Position numbers and translations under genes: made by a program. A model generated the notes under the pieces. That model did no database searches. It had not been told where the DNA came from and saw only the letters and a program-made list of their open reading frames with translations. DNA of 64,000 nt from an uncultured Sphingomonadaceae bacterium (GTDB lineage Bacteria; Pseudomonadota; Alphaproteobacteria; Sphingomonadales; Sphingomonadaceae), in NCBI GenBank assembly GCA_947497085.1, contig CANMFE010000002.1, forward strand, positions 434,001 to 498,000, read 5' to 3'. Of this stretch, positions 44,581 through 56,637 are shown piece by piece (the stretch's first letter is position 1; every line of letters starts with the position of its first letter).

Positions 44581-45129
44581 TTATGACGGGCAGTCGCCGA
44601 TGCGTTTGCCGGTGACTTTGGACGTAATGTTCATGTTCATGCCCGTACCCGGCGCGGTGGCCACCATATTCATGGTCATGTCGTAACTGGTTTCGGCATA
44701 ATCGCCTTCCATCGTCATGCTCATTTTGCCTTGATCTTTACCAGTGGGCGCGGTGCACGCCATTTCCGACTTGATCTTGCCGCCGCTGATATCGAATTCC
44801 TTCACATCGCAATTCGCGTCTTTTTGCGCGGCAAAAAATTCTGCACCGGGATTGGCGGCTTTTTCTTCGGTAATGCATTGCTTGACCGAATTTTTGCGGC
44901 CCTTCATCATTTCGGCAATGCCTGCGGGCGCGTCTTCGGGAAGGTTTTCAATCTTCACGTCCACAACCTCCACCGTGTTTTCCCATTCACCGGGTTGCAG
45001 CTTCATTGTGTTCATTTCGGCGGCGACTTCCTCGGTGGAAATCTTGCCATCACCATCAGTGTCGGCGCCCTTGTCGCTGCACCCGGCGAGCAGGCCGATC
45101 GCTGCGGCGGATAAAATAAGTTTCTTCAT
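44581..45129 (-). CDS. DUF3617 lipoprotein with EF-hand-like loop
   Basis: The ATG at 45129 follows GGAGG and gives 182 residues. The signal peptide ends with the lipobox LLAGC, so it should be lipid-anchored in the envelope. Directly after is DTDGDGKISTEE, a full EF-hand calcium loop spacing, in an otherwise DUF3617-type protein (LQPGEWENTVEVVDVKIENLP, KQCITEEKAANPGAEFF). Two Cys near the end of the domain could pair. The DUF3617 family function is unknown. It has its own terminator. Confidence 0.82.
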   Translation of the reverse strand: MKKLILSAAAIGLLAGCSDKGADTDGDGKISTEEVAAEMNTMKLQPGEWENTVEVVDVKIENLPEDAPAGIAEMMKGRKNSVKQCITEEKAANPGAEFFAAQKDANCDVKEFDISGGKIKSEMACTAPTGKDQGKMSMTMEGDYAETSYDMTMNMVATAPGTGMNMNITSKVTGKRIGDCPS

Positions 45130-45271
45130 GGGAAAACCCTCCTGTAAATAATGCAGGTGAACATACAGGCTCCTGCCGCTAAATCCAGAATATTTCTGCC
45201 CGCATATTCTGGCTGGATATTTCTGACAGGTTGGGGGTGACAGTGTGGCATGCACATTCCATATAGGCATC

Positions 45272-47452
<2,181 letters not shown>

Positions 47453-47563
47453 CCGCGCTTTTCGACCAAGCCGCGTTAGCGTTAGACACATATAAGCGGC
47501 CCGGCTTGCAGAATCACAGGTGGTGGCGCAGGATAGCGCGTATATCGCTTAGGGGAGAATATC

Positions 47564-48355
47564 ATGCGTCATTCGATCAGGGCCGTATTGGCCGCCACTG
47601 TTTTTACCATCGGCTTAACTGCCTGCGCCACATATGGCGATTCATCAGATATAGTTGCCGCACCGCCACCCGACTTTACTGCCGCTGTGAGTAACACAGG
47701 CCGCGATGCGGATGATATCAAGCTTGATGAAAGCCGAAAACCGGCGCAAGTGCTGGGGTTTCTGGGCCTTGAGCGCGGTGATCATGCGCTCGATATTCTT
47801 GCCGGTGGTGGGTATTATAGTGAGATCATGGCGCGCGCCGTTGGCCCTGAGGGCAAGGTGACGGCGCATAATGTGAAGTTTTTTACCGAGGGTGAGAAAA
47901 ACGAAGCTAAGTGGGCAGGCGTGACATCGCGCAGCCCCAATATATCGGTGTATCTCAAACCCTATAATGAATTTACGGCACCGGCGGGAAGCTATGATTT
48001 TGCGCTGTTCCATATGGTCTATCATGATGCCTATTGGGAAAGTGAGCGGTTTAAATTCCCGCGGATGGAGCCCGCCACCCTTCTTGCAAACCTTTATACT
48101 GCCATGAAACCCGGCGGTATTGTCGGTGTGGTTGATCATGTCGCGGATCCGGGCGATACGCGCCAGACGGTCGATAAGTTGCACCGGATTGATCCTGCAG
48201 TTGTCAAGGCCGATTTTGCTGCGGCAGGGTTTGTGCTGGACGGTGAAAGCGCACTGCTTGCCAATGCGGGCGATGACCATGCGAAGCTCGTTTTTGATCC
48301 TGCCGTGCGCGGAAAGACAGACCGGTTTATATTGAAATTCCGCAAGCCGGAGTGA
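47564..48355 (+). CDS. Predicted lipoprotein with a class I SAM-methyltransferase fold
   Basis: A 263-residue protein. The N-terminus RHSIRAVLAATVFTIGLTACAT carries a type II signal and lipobox (LTAC), so it should be anchored in the envelope. The remainder has a Rossmann-like domain (ALDILAGGGYYSEIMARAVGPEGKVTAHNV, then FALFHMVYHDAYW and MKPGGIVGVVDHVAD). The canonical SAM loop is modified to ILAGGGYYS, without the E/D-x-G-x-G start. Periplasm is not expected to contain SAM, so methyltransferase activity is doubtful and another ligand is possible. Singly transcribed; next gene is convergent. Confidence 0.82.
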   Translation: MRHSIRAVLAATVFTIGLTACATYGDSSDIVAAPPPDFTAAVSNTGRDADDIKLDESRKPAQVLGFLGLERGDHALDILAGGGYYSEIMARAVGPEGKVTAHNVKFFTEGEKNEAKWAGVTSRSPNISVYLKPYNEFTAPAGSYDFALFHMVYHDAYWESERFKFPRMEPATLLANLYTAMKPGGIVGVVDHVADPGDTRQTVDKLHRIDPAVVKADFAAAGFVLDGESALLANAGDDHAKLVFDPAVRGKTDRFILKFRKPE

Positions 48356-48394
48356 GTACACATATAAATATGATATAAAATCATATGCTTAAAT

Positions 48395-48422
48395 AATGGC
48401 TGGCGGTACAGCGCCAGCCATT
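48395..48422 (+). terminator. Hairpin after the lipoprotein gene
   Basis: AATGGCTGGCG and CGCCAGCCATT pair with a 6-nt loop. Only a short T-rich tail follows, so termination is possible but not certain. It could also stabilise a convergent 3' end. Confidence 0.5.
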
Positions 48423-48472
48423 CATCACAGGTTTAGCTATCCACCCATATATGCCATCAAGCTTTGAGAACG

Positions 48473-48499
48473 GGCGCCTCTTGCGGGCGCCTTTATTTT
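48473..48499 (+). terminator. Second terminator-like hairpin
   Basis: GGCGCC pairs with GGCGCC across a short loop and is followed by TTTATTTT. On the plus strand this can terminate a short transcript reading from 48356 onward. Confidence 0.5.
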
Positions 48500-48665
48500 G
48501 GCCGCCGCATTTCGTAGTGGCCACATATTTTCAAGCAGAACAGTTTATGTGTTTCCACCGGCAAGCCTCAGGGTCGCAACCGGTTGGATAGGGCGAGGGC
48601 AGCCAAGAGCTCCCGCATATGGGTCCTTTCGGGTCGATCTGCCTTCGCCCAACTTTCTCTCGGCA
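48500..48665. ncRNA. Possible structured non-coding RNA, unidentified
   Basis: No gene lies in 48356-48667. This part shows nested complementarity on the plus strand: CCACCGG with CCGGTTGG around an 18-nt loop, GGGCGAGGGCAG with CTGCCTTCGCCC farther out, and CCCGCATATGGG inside. GTGG and ACATA near 48530 also pair with TATGT and CCAC downstream. A 6S-like RNA is one possibility, but I could not match the canonical signature. Strand is undecided. It could also be a 3' UTR of dsbD. Confidence 0.3.
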
Positions 48666-48667
48666 TG

Positions 48668-50815
48668 CTATTTTGCAAGGTCCGCCAGCATCCCTGGAGT
48701 CAGGATCTGCGGCAATATCTGTGGTTCGCCGTCTGCCGGGTAATAGACATAGAGCGGCACGCCTGACCGGCCATTGGCTTCCAGATAGCGGGTAATTTCG
48801 GCATCGCGGCGTGTCCAGTCGCCTTTCAGCACGGCGATATCGGCACTTGTGAAGGCTTTCGCGGTTTCTTCGCGCTCGATCGCGGCGGCTTCATTCACCT
48901 TGCATGTGACGCACCAGTCAGCGGTGAAATAGGCGAAAACAGCGCGGCCTTCAGCGCGCAATTGCGCCAGCCGTGTGGCGCTGTAGGGCTCGCTGGGCAA
49001 TATGTCGTTCGTGTTTCGGCCTGCGCCAGACCTGCCTGTATCCGTGTCGGCAGCAAGCTGTGACATGCCATATATGCCTGCCAGTGCCAGACCGGCGAGT
49101 GGCAAGGCAATCCACAGTGCGCCAGCCTTGCCCTGACGCTGTCTTTGCCCCGCCCACCACAGGAAAAAGGCCAGCAGCATGGCCGCCATTAACGCCAGCA
49201 CCAGCGCGTTGGAACCGGAAAGCTGTCCCATCAGCCATAGCAGAGCCAGCGCGGTGAGGAACATGGGCAACGACATGATCTTGCGGAATGTTTCCATCCA
49301 TGCCCCCGGTTTTGGCATCAGCTGCCGCAGTGCCGGGATAAAACCGAGCGCAAGAAAGGGCAGTGCCAGCCCCAGCCCGAGCCCGGCAAAGACCAGCATG
49401 GCAGCAAGCGGAGGCAGCACCAGCGCGCTGCCCATGGCGACGGCCATAAAGGGACCGGTGCAGGGCGTTGCAACAAAAGCAGCCAGCGCGCCGGTCCAGA
49501 ATGCGCCTGGTGTACCGCCGCTTGCTGCCCTGTCATTGCCAATGGCGAGTGTACCAATTTCAAATAGCCCGGCAAGATTGAACGCGATTGCGGTGACGAC
49601 CAGCAGCAGCACGAACACCACGCGCGCGTCCTGCAACTGGAAGGCCCAGCCAACCTGTTCACCTGCCGCGCGCAGGCCCAGCATCACAGCGCCGAGCGCG
49701 ACGCATACCAGCATCACGCCGATAGTATAGGCAATGGCTTCGCGCCGCGCCGCATGTTCGTCGCCGCCGATTTTGGCAAGGCTGATCGCCTTCAGGCTGA
49801 GTATCGGAAAGACGCATGGCATGATGTTGAGCAGCAGCCCGCCCAGCACTGCGCCGCCCAGCGCAGCGGCCAACAGGAGCAGGCTGGCTTCGCTGGCGCC
49901 CGCAGCGTCATTGTCGGTGCCGGATGTATAGAGCAGCTCACCGCCGGCTGTGACGCTGCCTTTTTCGGCCACGACGCCAAGGCCGAAGTCCGGCGCAATT
50001 TTCAGCACACCCTGCAATGTTTCCAGCTCGCCCAGCTGAGATGCCGGACCCGCATCGGCCATGGCTTCTACAATGATATTCTGCCCATTGCGGTACACCC
50101 GCATCGGTGCGCCATAGTCAATGGCGTTGGTAGTGGCGGGAAAGAAATAGGGTTTTTCCAGTTTTCCATTTTCGGGATAGGGAATCGCAATCCGCACCGT
50201 ATCGCCATCAACCGCAAAGCGGCCCATGCTGCCCAGCGGAGCGGGCAGTTTTTCGCGAAGCGCGTCGAACCGCTGCGTGCGTACAGCCCCTTCGCTGCCA
50301 TTGCCGGTCACGATGCTGGTCTGGAATGTCCCGGATTCAGGGACGCAGACCTTGTCCGTACAGGCCAGCCATTCCAAAGCGACGGCAATATCCAGATACT
50401 GGCCTGCGGCGATATCTGTATCTATTTTCACCGGTACGAGAACCGCATAATCTTCTTCAAAAACATAGTTCATCAGACCGAAAGCGACCCAGGGTTTGGG
50501 GACAGGATATTGTAGCTCGCCCGCGGTCACACCGTCTGGCAGCGTCCATTTGGCCTGCATGCCATAACCGGCATCACCAGGATTTTTCCAGTAGCCATGC
50601 CAGCCTGTGTCTGGCCGCATGATAAAGGCCAGCATGACCGTATCACCGGGGCGGACAATATCCATTTCCGGCTGCAGCAGCACCTTGATATGGGTTTGCT
50701 TGCCCGGTGCAGTGACAGGAGGCGCACCACCACCTGCGTCCTGCGCCAATGCGGTATAGGGCACGCAGAGCATGAGCATGATAAAGGCGCAGAAACTGTA
50801 GAATAGTGGCTTCAT
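48668..50815 (-). CDS. dsbD: Thiol:disulfide interchange protein DsbD family
   Basis: Transfers electrons from cytoplasmic thioredoxin to periplasmic partners. The ATG at 50815 gives 715 residues, starting with a signal peptide (MKPLFYSFCAFIMLMLCVPYTALAQ). The N-terminal Ig-like domain contains a Cys pair in EWLACTDKVCVPESG. The core has eight transmembrane helices with Cys pairs MPCVFP and ATPCTGPF. The C-terminal thioredoxin-like domain has YFTADWCVTCKVNE. All six functional Cys are present. The upstream ATG at 50896 would precede the signal peptide and is rejected. Confidence 0.9.
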   Translation of the reverse strand: MKPLFYSFCAFIMLMLCVPYTALAQDAGGGAPPVTAPGKQTHIKVLLQPEMDIVRPGDTVMLAFIMRPDTGWHGYWKNPGDAGYGMQAKWTLPDGVTAGELQYPVPKPWVAFGLMNYVFEEDYAVLVPVKIDTDIAAGQYLDIAVALEWLACTDKVCVPESGTFQTSIVTGNGSEGAVRTQRFDALREKLPAPLGSMGRFAVDGDTVRIAIPYPENGKLEKPYFFPATTNAIDYGAPMRVYRNGQNIIVEAMADAGPASQLGELETLQGVLKIAPDFGLGVVAEKGSVTAGGELLYTSGTDNDAAGASEASLLLLAAALGGAVLGGLLLNIMPCVFPILSLKAISLAKIGGDEHAARREAIAYTIGVMLVCVALGAVMLGLRAAGEQVGWAFQLQDARVVFVLLLVVTAIAFNLAGLFEIGTLAIGNDRAASGGTPGAFWTGALAAFVATPCTGPFMAVAMGSALVLPPLAAMLVFAGLGLGLALPFLALGFIPALRQLMPKPGAWMETFRKIMSLPMFLTALALLWLMGQLSGSNALVLALMAAMLLAFFLWWAGQRQRQGKAGALWIALPLAGLALAGIYGMSQLAADTDTGRSGAGRNTNDILPSEPYSATRLAQLRAEGRAVFAYFTADWCVTCKVNEAAAIEREETAKAFTSADIAVLKGDWTRRDAEITRYLEANGRSGVPLYVYYPADGEPQILPQILTPGMLADLAK

Positions 50816-50912
50816 TTCAACACACCAGATCCGGTTGCCCCATATTTGCCCTGTACGTCCATTTTTCTGTACGTCCATATATACGGGCCGCTGCATGCGA
50901 AACGTTACACTA

Positions 50913-52343
50913 TCATGCCGCCGTGCCGCCGACGGTCAGCCCCTCAAGCAGCAGCGTTGGTTGGCCGACACCTGCAGGGACGCTTTGCCCGCCCTTGCCG
51001 CACATGCCAATGCCTTCATCAAGCGCCATGTCGTTGCCGATGCCGGTAACCTGTGTCAGCGCGGTCGGGCCGTCACCGATCAGCGTTGCACCTTTAATGG
51101 GTGCGCCCAACTTGCCATTTTCGACCTTGTAAGCCTCTGTGCAAGAGAACACGAACTTGCCCGACACGATATCGACCTGTCCGCCGCCAAAGCTCTTGGC
51201 AAAAATGCCGTTTTTGACGCGGCTCATCAGTTCTTCAGGGTCGTCATTGCCTGCCCGCATAAAAGTGTTGGTCATACGCGGCATCGGCGCATGGGCATAG
51301 GATTGGCGGCGGCCATTGCCCGTGGCGGGGACGCCCATAAGGCGCGCATTGAGCCGGTCCTGCATATAGTTTTTAAGAATGCCATCCTCGATCAGCACAT
51401 TTTCCTGTGTTGGCGTGCCTTCATCATCAATGCTGAGTGATCCGCGGCGATCCGCAATGCTGCCATCGTCAACGACTGTCACGCCCTTTGCGGCTACACG
51501 CTCGCCAATCCGTCCCGAAAAGGCGCTGGTGCCCTTGCGGTTGAAATCACCTTCCAGTCCGTGGCCCACAGCCTCGTGGAGCAAAACACCCGGCCAGCCC
51601 GGACCCAGCAGCACCGTCATTTCACCTGCCGGTGCGTCGACGCTTTCCAGATTGACCAGCGCCTGCGCAAGCGCCTCGTCAATGGCGCGGTTCCAACTCG
51701 CTTCTTCAAACAGCCGGTCATAAAGATAGCGTCCGCCCATGCCGAAACTGCCGGTTTCACGGCGGCCATTTTGTTCGGCGACAATAGAGACATTGAGACG
51801 GACAAGCGGGCGGATATCGCTGGCAATAAACCCATCGGCGCGCACGATTTCCACCACGGACCAAACACCCGAAAGGGCTGCTGTCACCTGTTTGACACGC
51901 GGGTCGCGCGCACGCGCGGCTGCGTCGATTTTTGCGAGCAGTTCGGTCTTGGCCGGAAAGTCAATTTCCTCGAGCGGATTGCCATCGGTATAAAGATGCC
52001 GGTTGTTATGGCGCGGCGGCGCGCTGGGCCTGTCTTTGGCGGCATCGAGCAGTTTGAGTGTTTCGGCGGCGCGGCGGATGGCGCCTTCGCTAATATCATT
52101 GGCATGAGCAAAGCCCGTCATTTCCCCGGATACACCGCGCAGGCCAAAGCCCGAATCGCTGCTGTAATCAGCGGTTTTCAGACGCCCGTCGTCAAAGGCG
52201 AAACTTTCCGATGCATGATATTGCATGTACAGCTCGCCATCATCGCACCGTTGCAATGCATCGCGGGTAAGCTGGACAGCGCGTTCCGGGTCAAGTGGGC
52301 CGTCGCGATAGATAAAGGAGCGGGGATCTGGATGGTTTGTCAT
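50913..52343 (-). CDS. tldD: TldD-type metalloprotease
   Basis: Zinc protease that, with TldE/PmbA, processes modified peptides and degrades unfolded peptide. The 476-residue protein has the metal-binding HEAVGHGLEGDFNRKG (HExxxH), the following GTSAFSGRIGERVA, and the C-terminal GKGGQSVPAGVGQPTLLLEGLTVGG that is typical of TldD. pmbA is not seen in the window. The start is preceded by ATTTGAC-like sequence without a strong ribosome-binding site. Divergent organisation with no visible partner, 97 bp from dsbD. Confidence 0.92.
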   Translation of the reverse strand: MTNHPDPRSFIYRDGPLDPERAVQLTRDALQRCDDGELYMQYHASESFAFDDGRLKTADYSSDSGFGLRGVSGEMTGFAHANDISEGAIRRAAETLKLLDAAKDRPSAPPRHNNRHLYTDGNPLEEIDFPAKTELLAKIDAAARARDPRVKQVTAALSGVWSVVEIVRADGFIASDIRPLVRLNVSIVAEQNGRRETGSFGMGGRYLYDRLFEEASWNRAIDEALAQALVNLESVDAPAGEMTVLLGPGWPGVLLHEAVGHGLEGDFNRKGTSAFSGRIGERVAAKGVTVVDDGSIADRRGSLSIDDEGTPTQENVLIEDGILKNYMQDRLNARLMGVPATGNGRRQSYAHAPMPRMTNTFMRAGNDDPEELMSRVKNGIFAKSFGGGQVDIVSGKFVFSCTEAYKVENGKLGAPIKGATLIGDGPTALTQVTGIGNDMALDEGIGMCGKGGQSVPAGVGQPTLLLEGLTVGGTAA

Positions 52344-52416
52344 GCCATCAGATATAGGCGCTTGGCAGATATGTGCCAGTCAAATATCGCATATATCGCC
52401 GGATTCGGGCCGGATT

Positions 52417-52614
52417 TTAGCTTTCTGCGGCATCCGCAGGCCCACCAATCAGCACGAAGCGGCGATCGCAATACCCGCATTCGACATAGCCTTTTTCATC
52501 TATTTCAAGCCAGACACGCGGATGACCCAGAGCTGCGCCGCCGGGAATATGGGTGGCGCCGTCACAGGAGACACGGGCGTTGGATGTGCGGACGGTTTCT
52601 GGTGCTTCAATCAT
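52417..52614 (-). CDS. Small zinc-finger protein (NDUFS6/CHCC type)
   Basis: The ATG at 52614 gives 65 residues, matching the family start (MIEAPETVRTSNARVSCDG). The domain ends VECGYCDRRFVLIGG, with Cys-x-x-Cys and an earlier Cys and His at HPRVWLEID. This is the CHCC zinc-finger family with a mitochondrial complex I homologue (NDUFS6). The bacterial role is unclear. The extended start at 52647 is not needed. It lies 73 bp upstream of tldD, on the same strand. Confidence 0.83.
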   Translation of the reverse strand: MIEAPETVRTSNARVSCDGATHIPGGAALGHPRVWLEIDEKGYVECGYCDRRFVLIGGPADAAES

Positions 52615-52688
52615 GAAACAAGCATTTAGCGGCAGCGGTGCCGCCATGCAAGATCATCCTTCGGTCCTGGCTGCTTGCGATATGCAAA

Positions 52689-53237
52689 TCAGTAATAGTT
52701 CATTGTGACCGGAAAACTGCCTTCGTACACGCCGCGCGCCTGGGATGGCCCTACTGTCAACGTGCCACCCACACGCAGGCGTATGATGTCGGTGGAATTG
52801 ATTTGGAACAGTCCGGGGAAAAAGCGCGGCGTAAGGTTGTCTGCCTGCAGCGTAAGGCGGCTGAGCACCATGGTTTCGGAACCACCGGAACGTGTGAGCA
52901 GATACGTCGACTGGGCTGTGGACACATATACAAAGCGGTTGCGGTAGCCAAAGCCCTGAAATTCAGCATTGCTGACGGTTCCGCCTGCTGCGACGACACT
53001 TCCGGTCACGCTCCTGGCCGCAGTTGGACTGACAATAACTGTACCACCGGCCAGGCCGGGAATGACGGTGCCGAAATCCAGGTCAGCCGTTTTGACAAGC
53101 GAAAGCGGCTGCACAATAACAGCCTCTGCATCAGCATCAGCGGACTGTGCAAATCCAGGGCTGGCGAAAAATACGCCAAACATGCTGATGCAGGTGCATA
53201 TTCTGGTCAATATGCGTTTTGAAATTCTGGTCCCCAT
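52689..53237 (-). CDS. Second secreted DUF4402 protein, no chaperone adjacent
   Basis: The ATG at 53237 gives 182 residues, with a signal peptide of about 32 residues (SKRILTRICTCISMFGVFFASPGFAQS). The conserved DUF4402 marks are LVKTADLDFGTVIPG near residue 50 and the terminal strand GVYEGSFPVTMNYY. Unlike the first DUF4402 protein, there is no chaperone or usher gene nearby. It may use the set at 16.8-20.4 kb or act independently. Divergent from the ABC ATPase gene. The AT-rich 150-bp region between them should carry promoters. Confidence 0.8.
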   Translation of the reverse strand: MGTRISKRILTRICTCISMFGVFFASPGFAQSADADAEAVIVQPLSLVKTADLDFGTVIPGLAGGTVIVSPTAARSVTGSVVAAGGTVSNAEFQGFGYRNRFVYVSTAQSTYLLTRSGGSETMVLSRLTLQADNLTPRFFPGLFQINSTDIIRLRVGGTLTVGPSQARGVYEGSFPVTMNYY

Positions 53238-53421
53238 ACCACTGCCTATATGCTGCAACTGGTAAATATTCGTTTGTAATCAGGGTTAATAAAATTAACG
53301 CCTGCAATCTGCTTGGTTCGTGTCGACACGAATTTGACTGCTGATATTGCCAGAGCCTCGTTCTGCCTTTGCATAAGAAATATTTTGCGTGCGCGCGGCA
53401 TACTGGTTATCCCATCGGGCC

Positions 53422-54357
<936 letters not shown>

Positions 54358-54361
54358 TCCC

Positions 54362-55981
54362 ATGACTATACGTGATGACCATGACGTCCTGATTATCGGG
54401 TCCGGTGCCGCCGGGCTTACAGCGGCGATCCGTCTTGCTGAAACCAAGCGCGTGCTGGTGCTGGCCAAAGGTGAAATTTCGGGTGGTTCGACCAGCTGGG
54501 CGCAGGGCGGCATTGCCGCCGTGCTGGAGCCGGGCGATACGTTTGACAGCCATATTCAGGACACGATGGTGGCAGGCGCAGGGCTCAATCGCCGTGAAAC
54601 GGTCGAGTTTGTGGTCGAAAACGCCCCGGCGGAAATTGATGCGCTGATCAAAATGGGGGTGCCATTCAACCGGGAAGCCGATGATGACCTGCACCTGACG
54701 CGTGAGGGCGGGCACAGCCACCGCCGGATTGTCCATGTCGATGATGCCACTGGCTGGGCGGTGCAGGAGGCGTTGCAGCGCACGGCGGCGGCCAATCCCA
54801 ATATCACTATGCTGCCCGACATGGTAGCGATTGACCTGATTGCGGGTCGTCATGTCGCGGGCGGCAAGGGCGGTGAGGGGCGTATCTGGGGTGCTTATGC
54901 GCTGAACCGGGCCACGGGTGAAGTGGAGACCGTGACAGCGCGCGCGACGATATTGGCTACGGGCGGTGCGGGCCGCACATACCTGTTTTCCACCAGTCCG
55001 CGCGGTGCGACAGGTGACGGGATAGCCATGGCCTGGCGCGCCGGTGCGCGTATATCCAATATGGAATTCATGCAGTTTCATCCGACCTGCCTGTATAATC
55101 TGGAGGTCAAAAACTTTCTGATTACAGAAGCCGTGCGCGGCGAGGGCGGACATCTGCTCATTCCGGCCAAGGACAAGGGCGAGCGTGGTTACCGCTTTAT
55201 GGGTGATTTTGATGAGCGGATGGAGCTGGCCCCGCGCGACGTTGTGGCGCGCGCGATTGACCATGAAATTAAACGCCTGGGCCTGGATTATGTGCATCTG
55301 GATATCAGTCACAAGGATACAGAGTTTGTAAAAGGCCATTTTCCGACCATTTATGCCAAGCTGATGGGGCTGGGAATTGATATCACGCGTGAGCCGATAC
55401 CGGTTGTTCCGGCCCAGCATTATACATGTGGCGGGGTGCTCATAGACCTGAATGGCCGCACCGACCTTAAGGGGCTTTATGCAGCGGGAGAGGTCAGTGA
55501 ATCAGGCCTGCACGGTGCCAACCGACTTGCCTCAAACAGTCTGCTCGAATGTTTCGTTTTTGGTGGTGCAGCGGCTCAGGACATTCTTGACAGCTGGGAT
55601 GAGCTGGACGCACCGCCCGCTATCAACCCGTGGGATGAAAGCCGTGTCACCGATTCCGATGAAGAGGTGGTGGTGCAGCATAACTGGCGCGAAATCCGCC
55701 GTTTCATGTGGGACTATGTCGGCATAGTCCGCACCACCAAGCGGCTGGAGCGTGCACAGCACCGTGTTGAGCTGTTGCAACAGGAAGTGGACGAATATTA
55801 CGGCAATTTCCGTGTGACGACGGACCTTATCGAGCTGCGCAACCTGATCGAGGTGGCATCGCTGATTGTCCGTTCGGCGCTGACGCGTACCGAAAGCCGG
55901 GGGCTGCATTATACCAGCGACTATCCCGAACGCGCGGAAGAGGCGCGCGACACGGTGCTGGTGCCGCCAGCGCGCGACTAA
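54362..55981 (+). CDS. nadB: L-aspartate oxidase
   Basis: FAD enzyme that converts aspartate to iminoaspartate in NAD synthesis. The ATG at 54362 gives 539 residues. VLIIGSGAAGLTAAIRLAE opens the FAD domain, GGSTSWAQGGIAAVL is the flavin contact, and LRTRxHH-like HYTCGGVLIDLNGRTDLKGLYAAGEVSESGLHGANRLASNSLLECFVFG is the family signature. The C-terminal helical domain follows (LERAQHRVELLQQEV). nadA and nadC are not in the window. It is 4 bp from the ABC ATPase stop. Confidence 0.95.
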   Translation: MTIRDDHDVLIIGSGAAGLTAAIRLAETKRVLVLAKGEISGGSTSWAQGGIAAVLEPGDTFDSHIQDTMVAGAGLNRRETVEFVVENAPAEIDALIKMGVPFNREADDDLHLTREGGHSHRRIVHVDDATGWAVQEALQRTAAANPNITMLPDMVAIDLIAGRHVAGGKGGEGRIWGAYALNRATGEVETVTARATILATGGAGRTYLFSTSPRGATGDGIAMAWRAGARISNMEFMQFHPTCLYNLEVKNFLITEAVRGEGGHLLIPAKDKGERGYRFMGDFDERMELAPRDVVARAIDHEIKRLGLDYVHLDISHKDTEFVKGHFPTIYAKLMGLGIDITREPIPVVPAQHYTCGGVLIDLNGRTDLKGLYAAGEVSESGLHGANRLASNSLLECFVFGGAAAQDILDSWDELDAPPAINPWDESRVTDSDEEVVVQHNWREIRRFMWDYVGIVRTTKRLERAQHRVELLQQEVDEYYGNFRVTTDLIELRNLIEVASLIVRSALTRTESRGLHYTSDYPERAEEARDTVLVPPARD

Positions 55982-55987
55982 CAATCC

Positions 55988-56200
55988 TTATTGCTCTGGC
56001 GAACTGTTGGCGGGTTTAGCGGCAGGGCGAGTATCTTGCCGTGCCTGGGGACGCTGTACATCCAGCATCTCTTCTGCCTGTTTCAATTCTTTGTTTTCGT
56101 CGGGTGTCACGGCTTTGGGCGGGTCGGCACGACCCGAATTGTCGCACGCGGCCAGAGCGCAGAGCATCATGAAAGACGAAATGGCAGTATATATTCGCAT
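55988..56200 (-). CDS. Small predicted lipoprotein
   Basis: The ATG at 56200 gives 70 residues, starting RIYTAISSFMMLCALAACDNSG with a lipobox (LAAC). The mature part is hydrophilic, Pro- and Lys-rich, with no recognised domain (PPKAVTPDENKELKQAEEMLD). An upstream extension would interrupt the signal. No clear ribosome-binding site. Convergent with nadB, stop-to-stop gap of 6 bp. Function unknown. Confidence 0.6.
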   Translation of the reverse strand: MRIYTAISSFMMLCALAACDNSGRADPPKAVTPDENKELKQAEEMLDVQRPQARQDTRPAAKPANSSPEQ

Positions 56201-56234
56201 ATGGCGATTATGGGCTGGCTGGCCGATAAGGCAA

Positions 56235-56271
56235 TAAAAAACGGGTTGCAGCCAAACTGGCCGCAACCCGT
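56235..56271 (-). terminator. Rho-independent terminator for the Ala/Glu-rich lipoprotein gene
   Basis: On the minus strand ACGGGTTGC pairs with GCAACCCGT, enclosing GGCC-AGTT-TGGC, and is followed by TTTTTT. It lies 25 bp after the stop at 56296. Confidence 0.87.
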
Positions 56272-56295
56272 CCAATATCAAAAAATGGAGAGTAA

Positions 56296-56637
56296 TTACT
56301 CGCCGATTTCTTTCTTGGCGCGGTCAGCGGCAGCGTCGATCACGTCATTGCCAGCTTTTTTCGCGGTTTCTTCGATTGATTTTGCTGTTTCTTCAGCGGC
56401 TTTTTCGCCTTCTGCAACAGCGCCATCAACAGCAGCTTCAACTGAGTCAGCGCCTTTAGCAGCAGCTTCTTCGGTTGCGGCTGCGCCTTCAGCGGCAGCA
56501 CCTTCAGCAGCTTCCATTGTTTCGTCAGCAGCAGCTTCAACAGAATCGCCTTCTACAACGGTTTCTGTTTCTTCATTTGCACATGCTGAAAGGCCAAGAG
56601 CGGCTACAGCGGCAAGCGCAACAGTAAATTTAGACAT
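56296..56637 (-). CDS. Ala/Glu-rich helical lipoprotein
   Basis: The ATG at 56637, after GAGGG, gives 113 residues. A lipobox (LGLSAC) ends the signal peptide. The mature part is low-complexity, built of Ala, Glu and Lys in repeats such as EAAAKGADSVEAAVDGAVAEG and ending KKAGNDVIDAAADRAKKEIGE. A long amphipathic helix or coiled coil is expected. No family is recognised, and composition-only matches would be unreliable. It has its own terminator. The 147-bp gap to the ArsR gene holds divergent control. Confidence 0.75.
   Translation of the reverse strand: MSKFTVALAAVAALGLSACANEETETVVEGDSVEAAADETMEAAEGAAAEGAAATEEAAAKGADSVEAAVDGAVAEGEKAAEETAKSIEETAKKAGNDVIDAAADRAKKEIGE

Noticed and set aside
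45245..45271. GTG start extending uvrB by 9 codons
   Set aside because: The ATG at 45272 fits the family start and no ribosome-binding site supports the extension.
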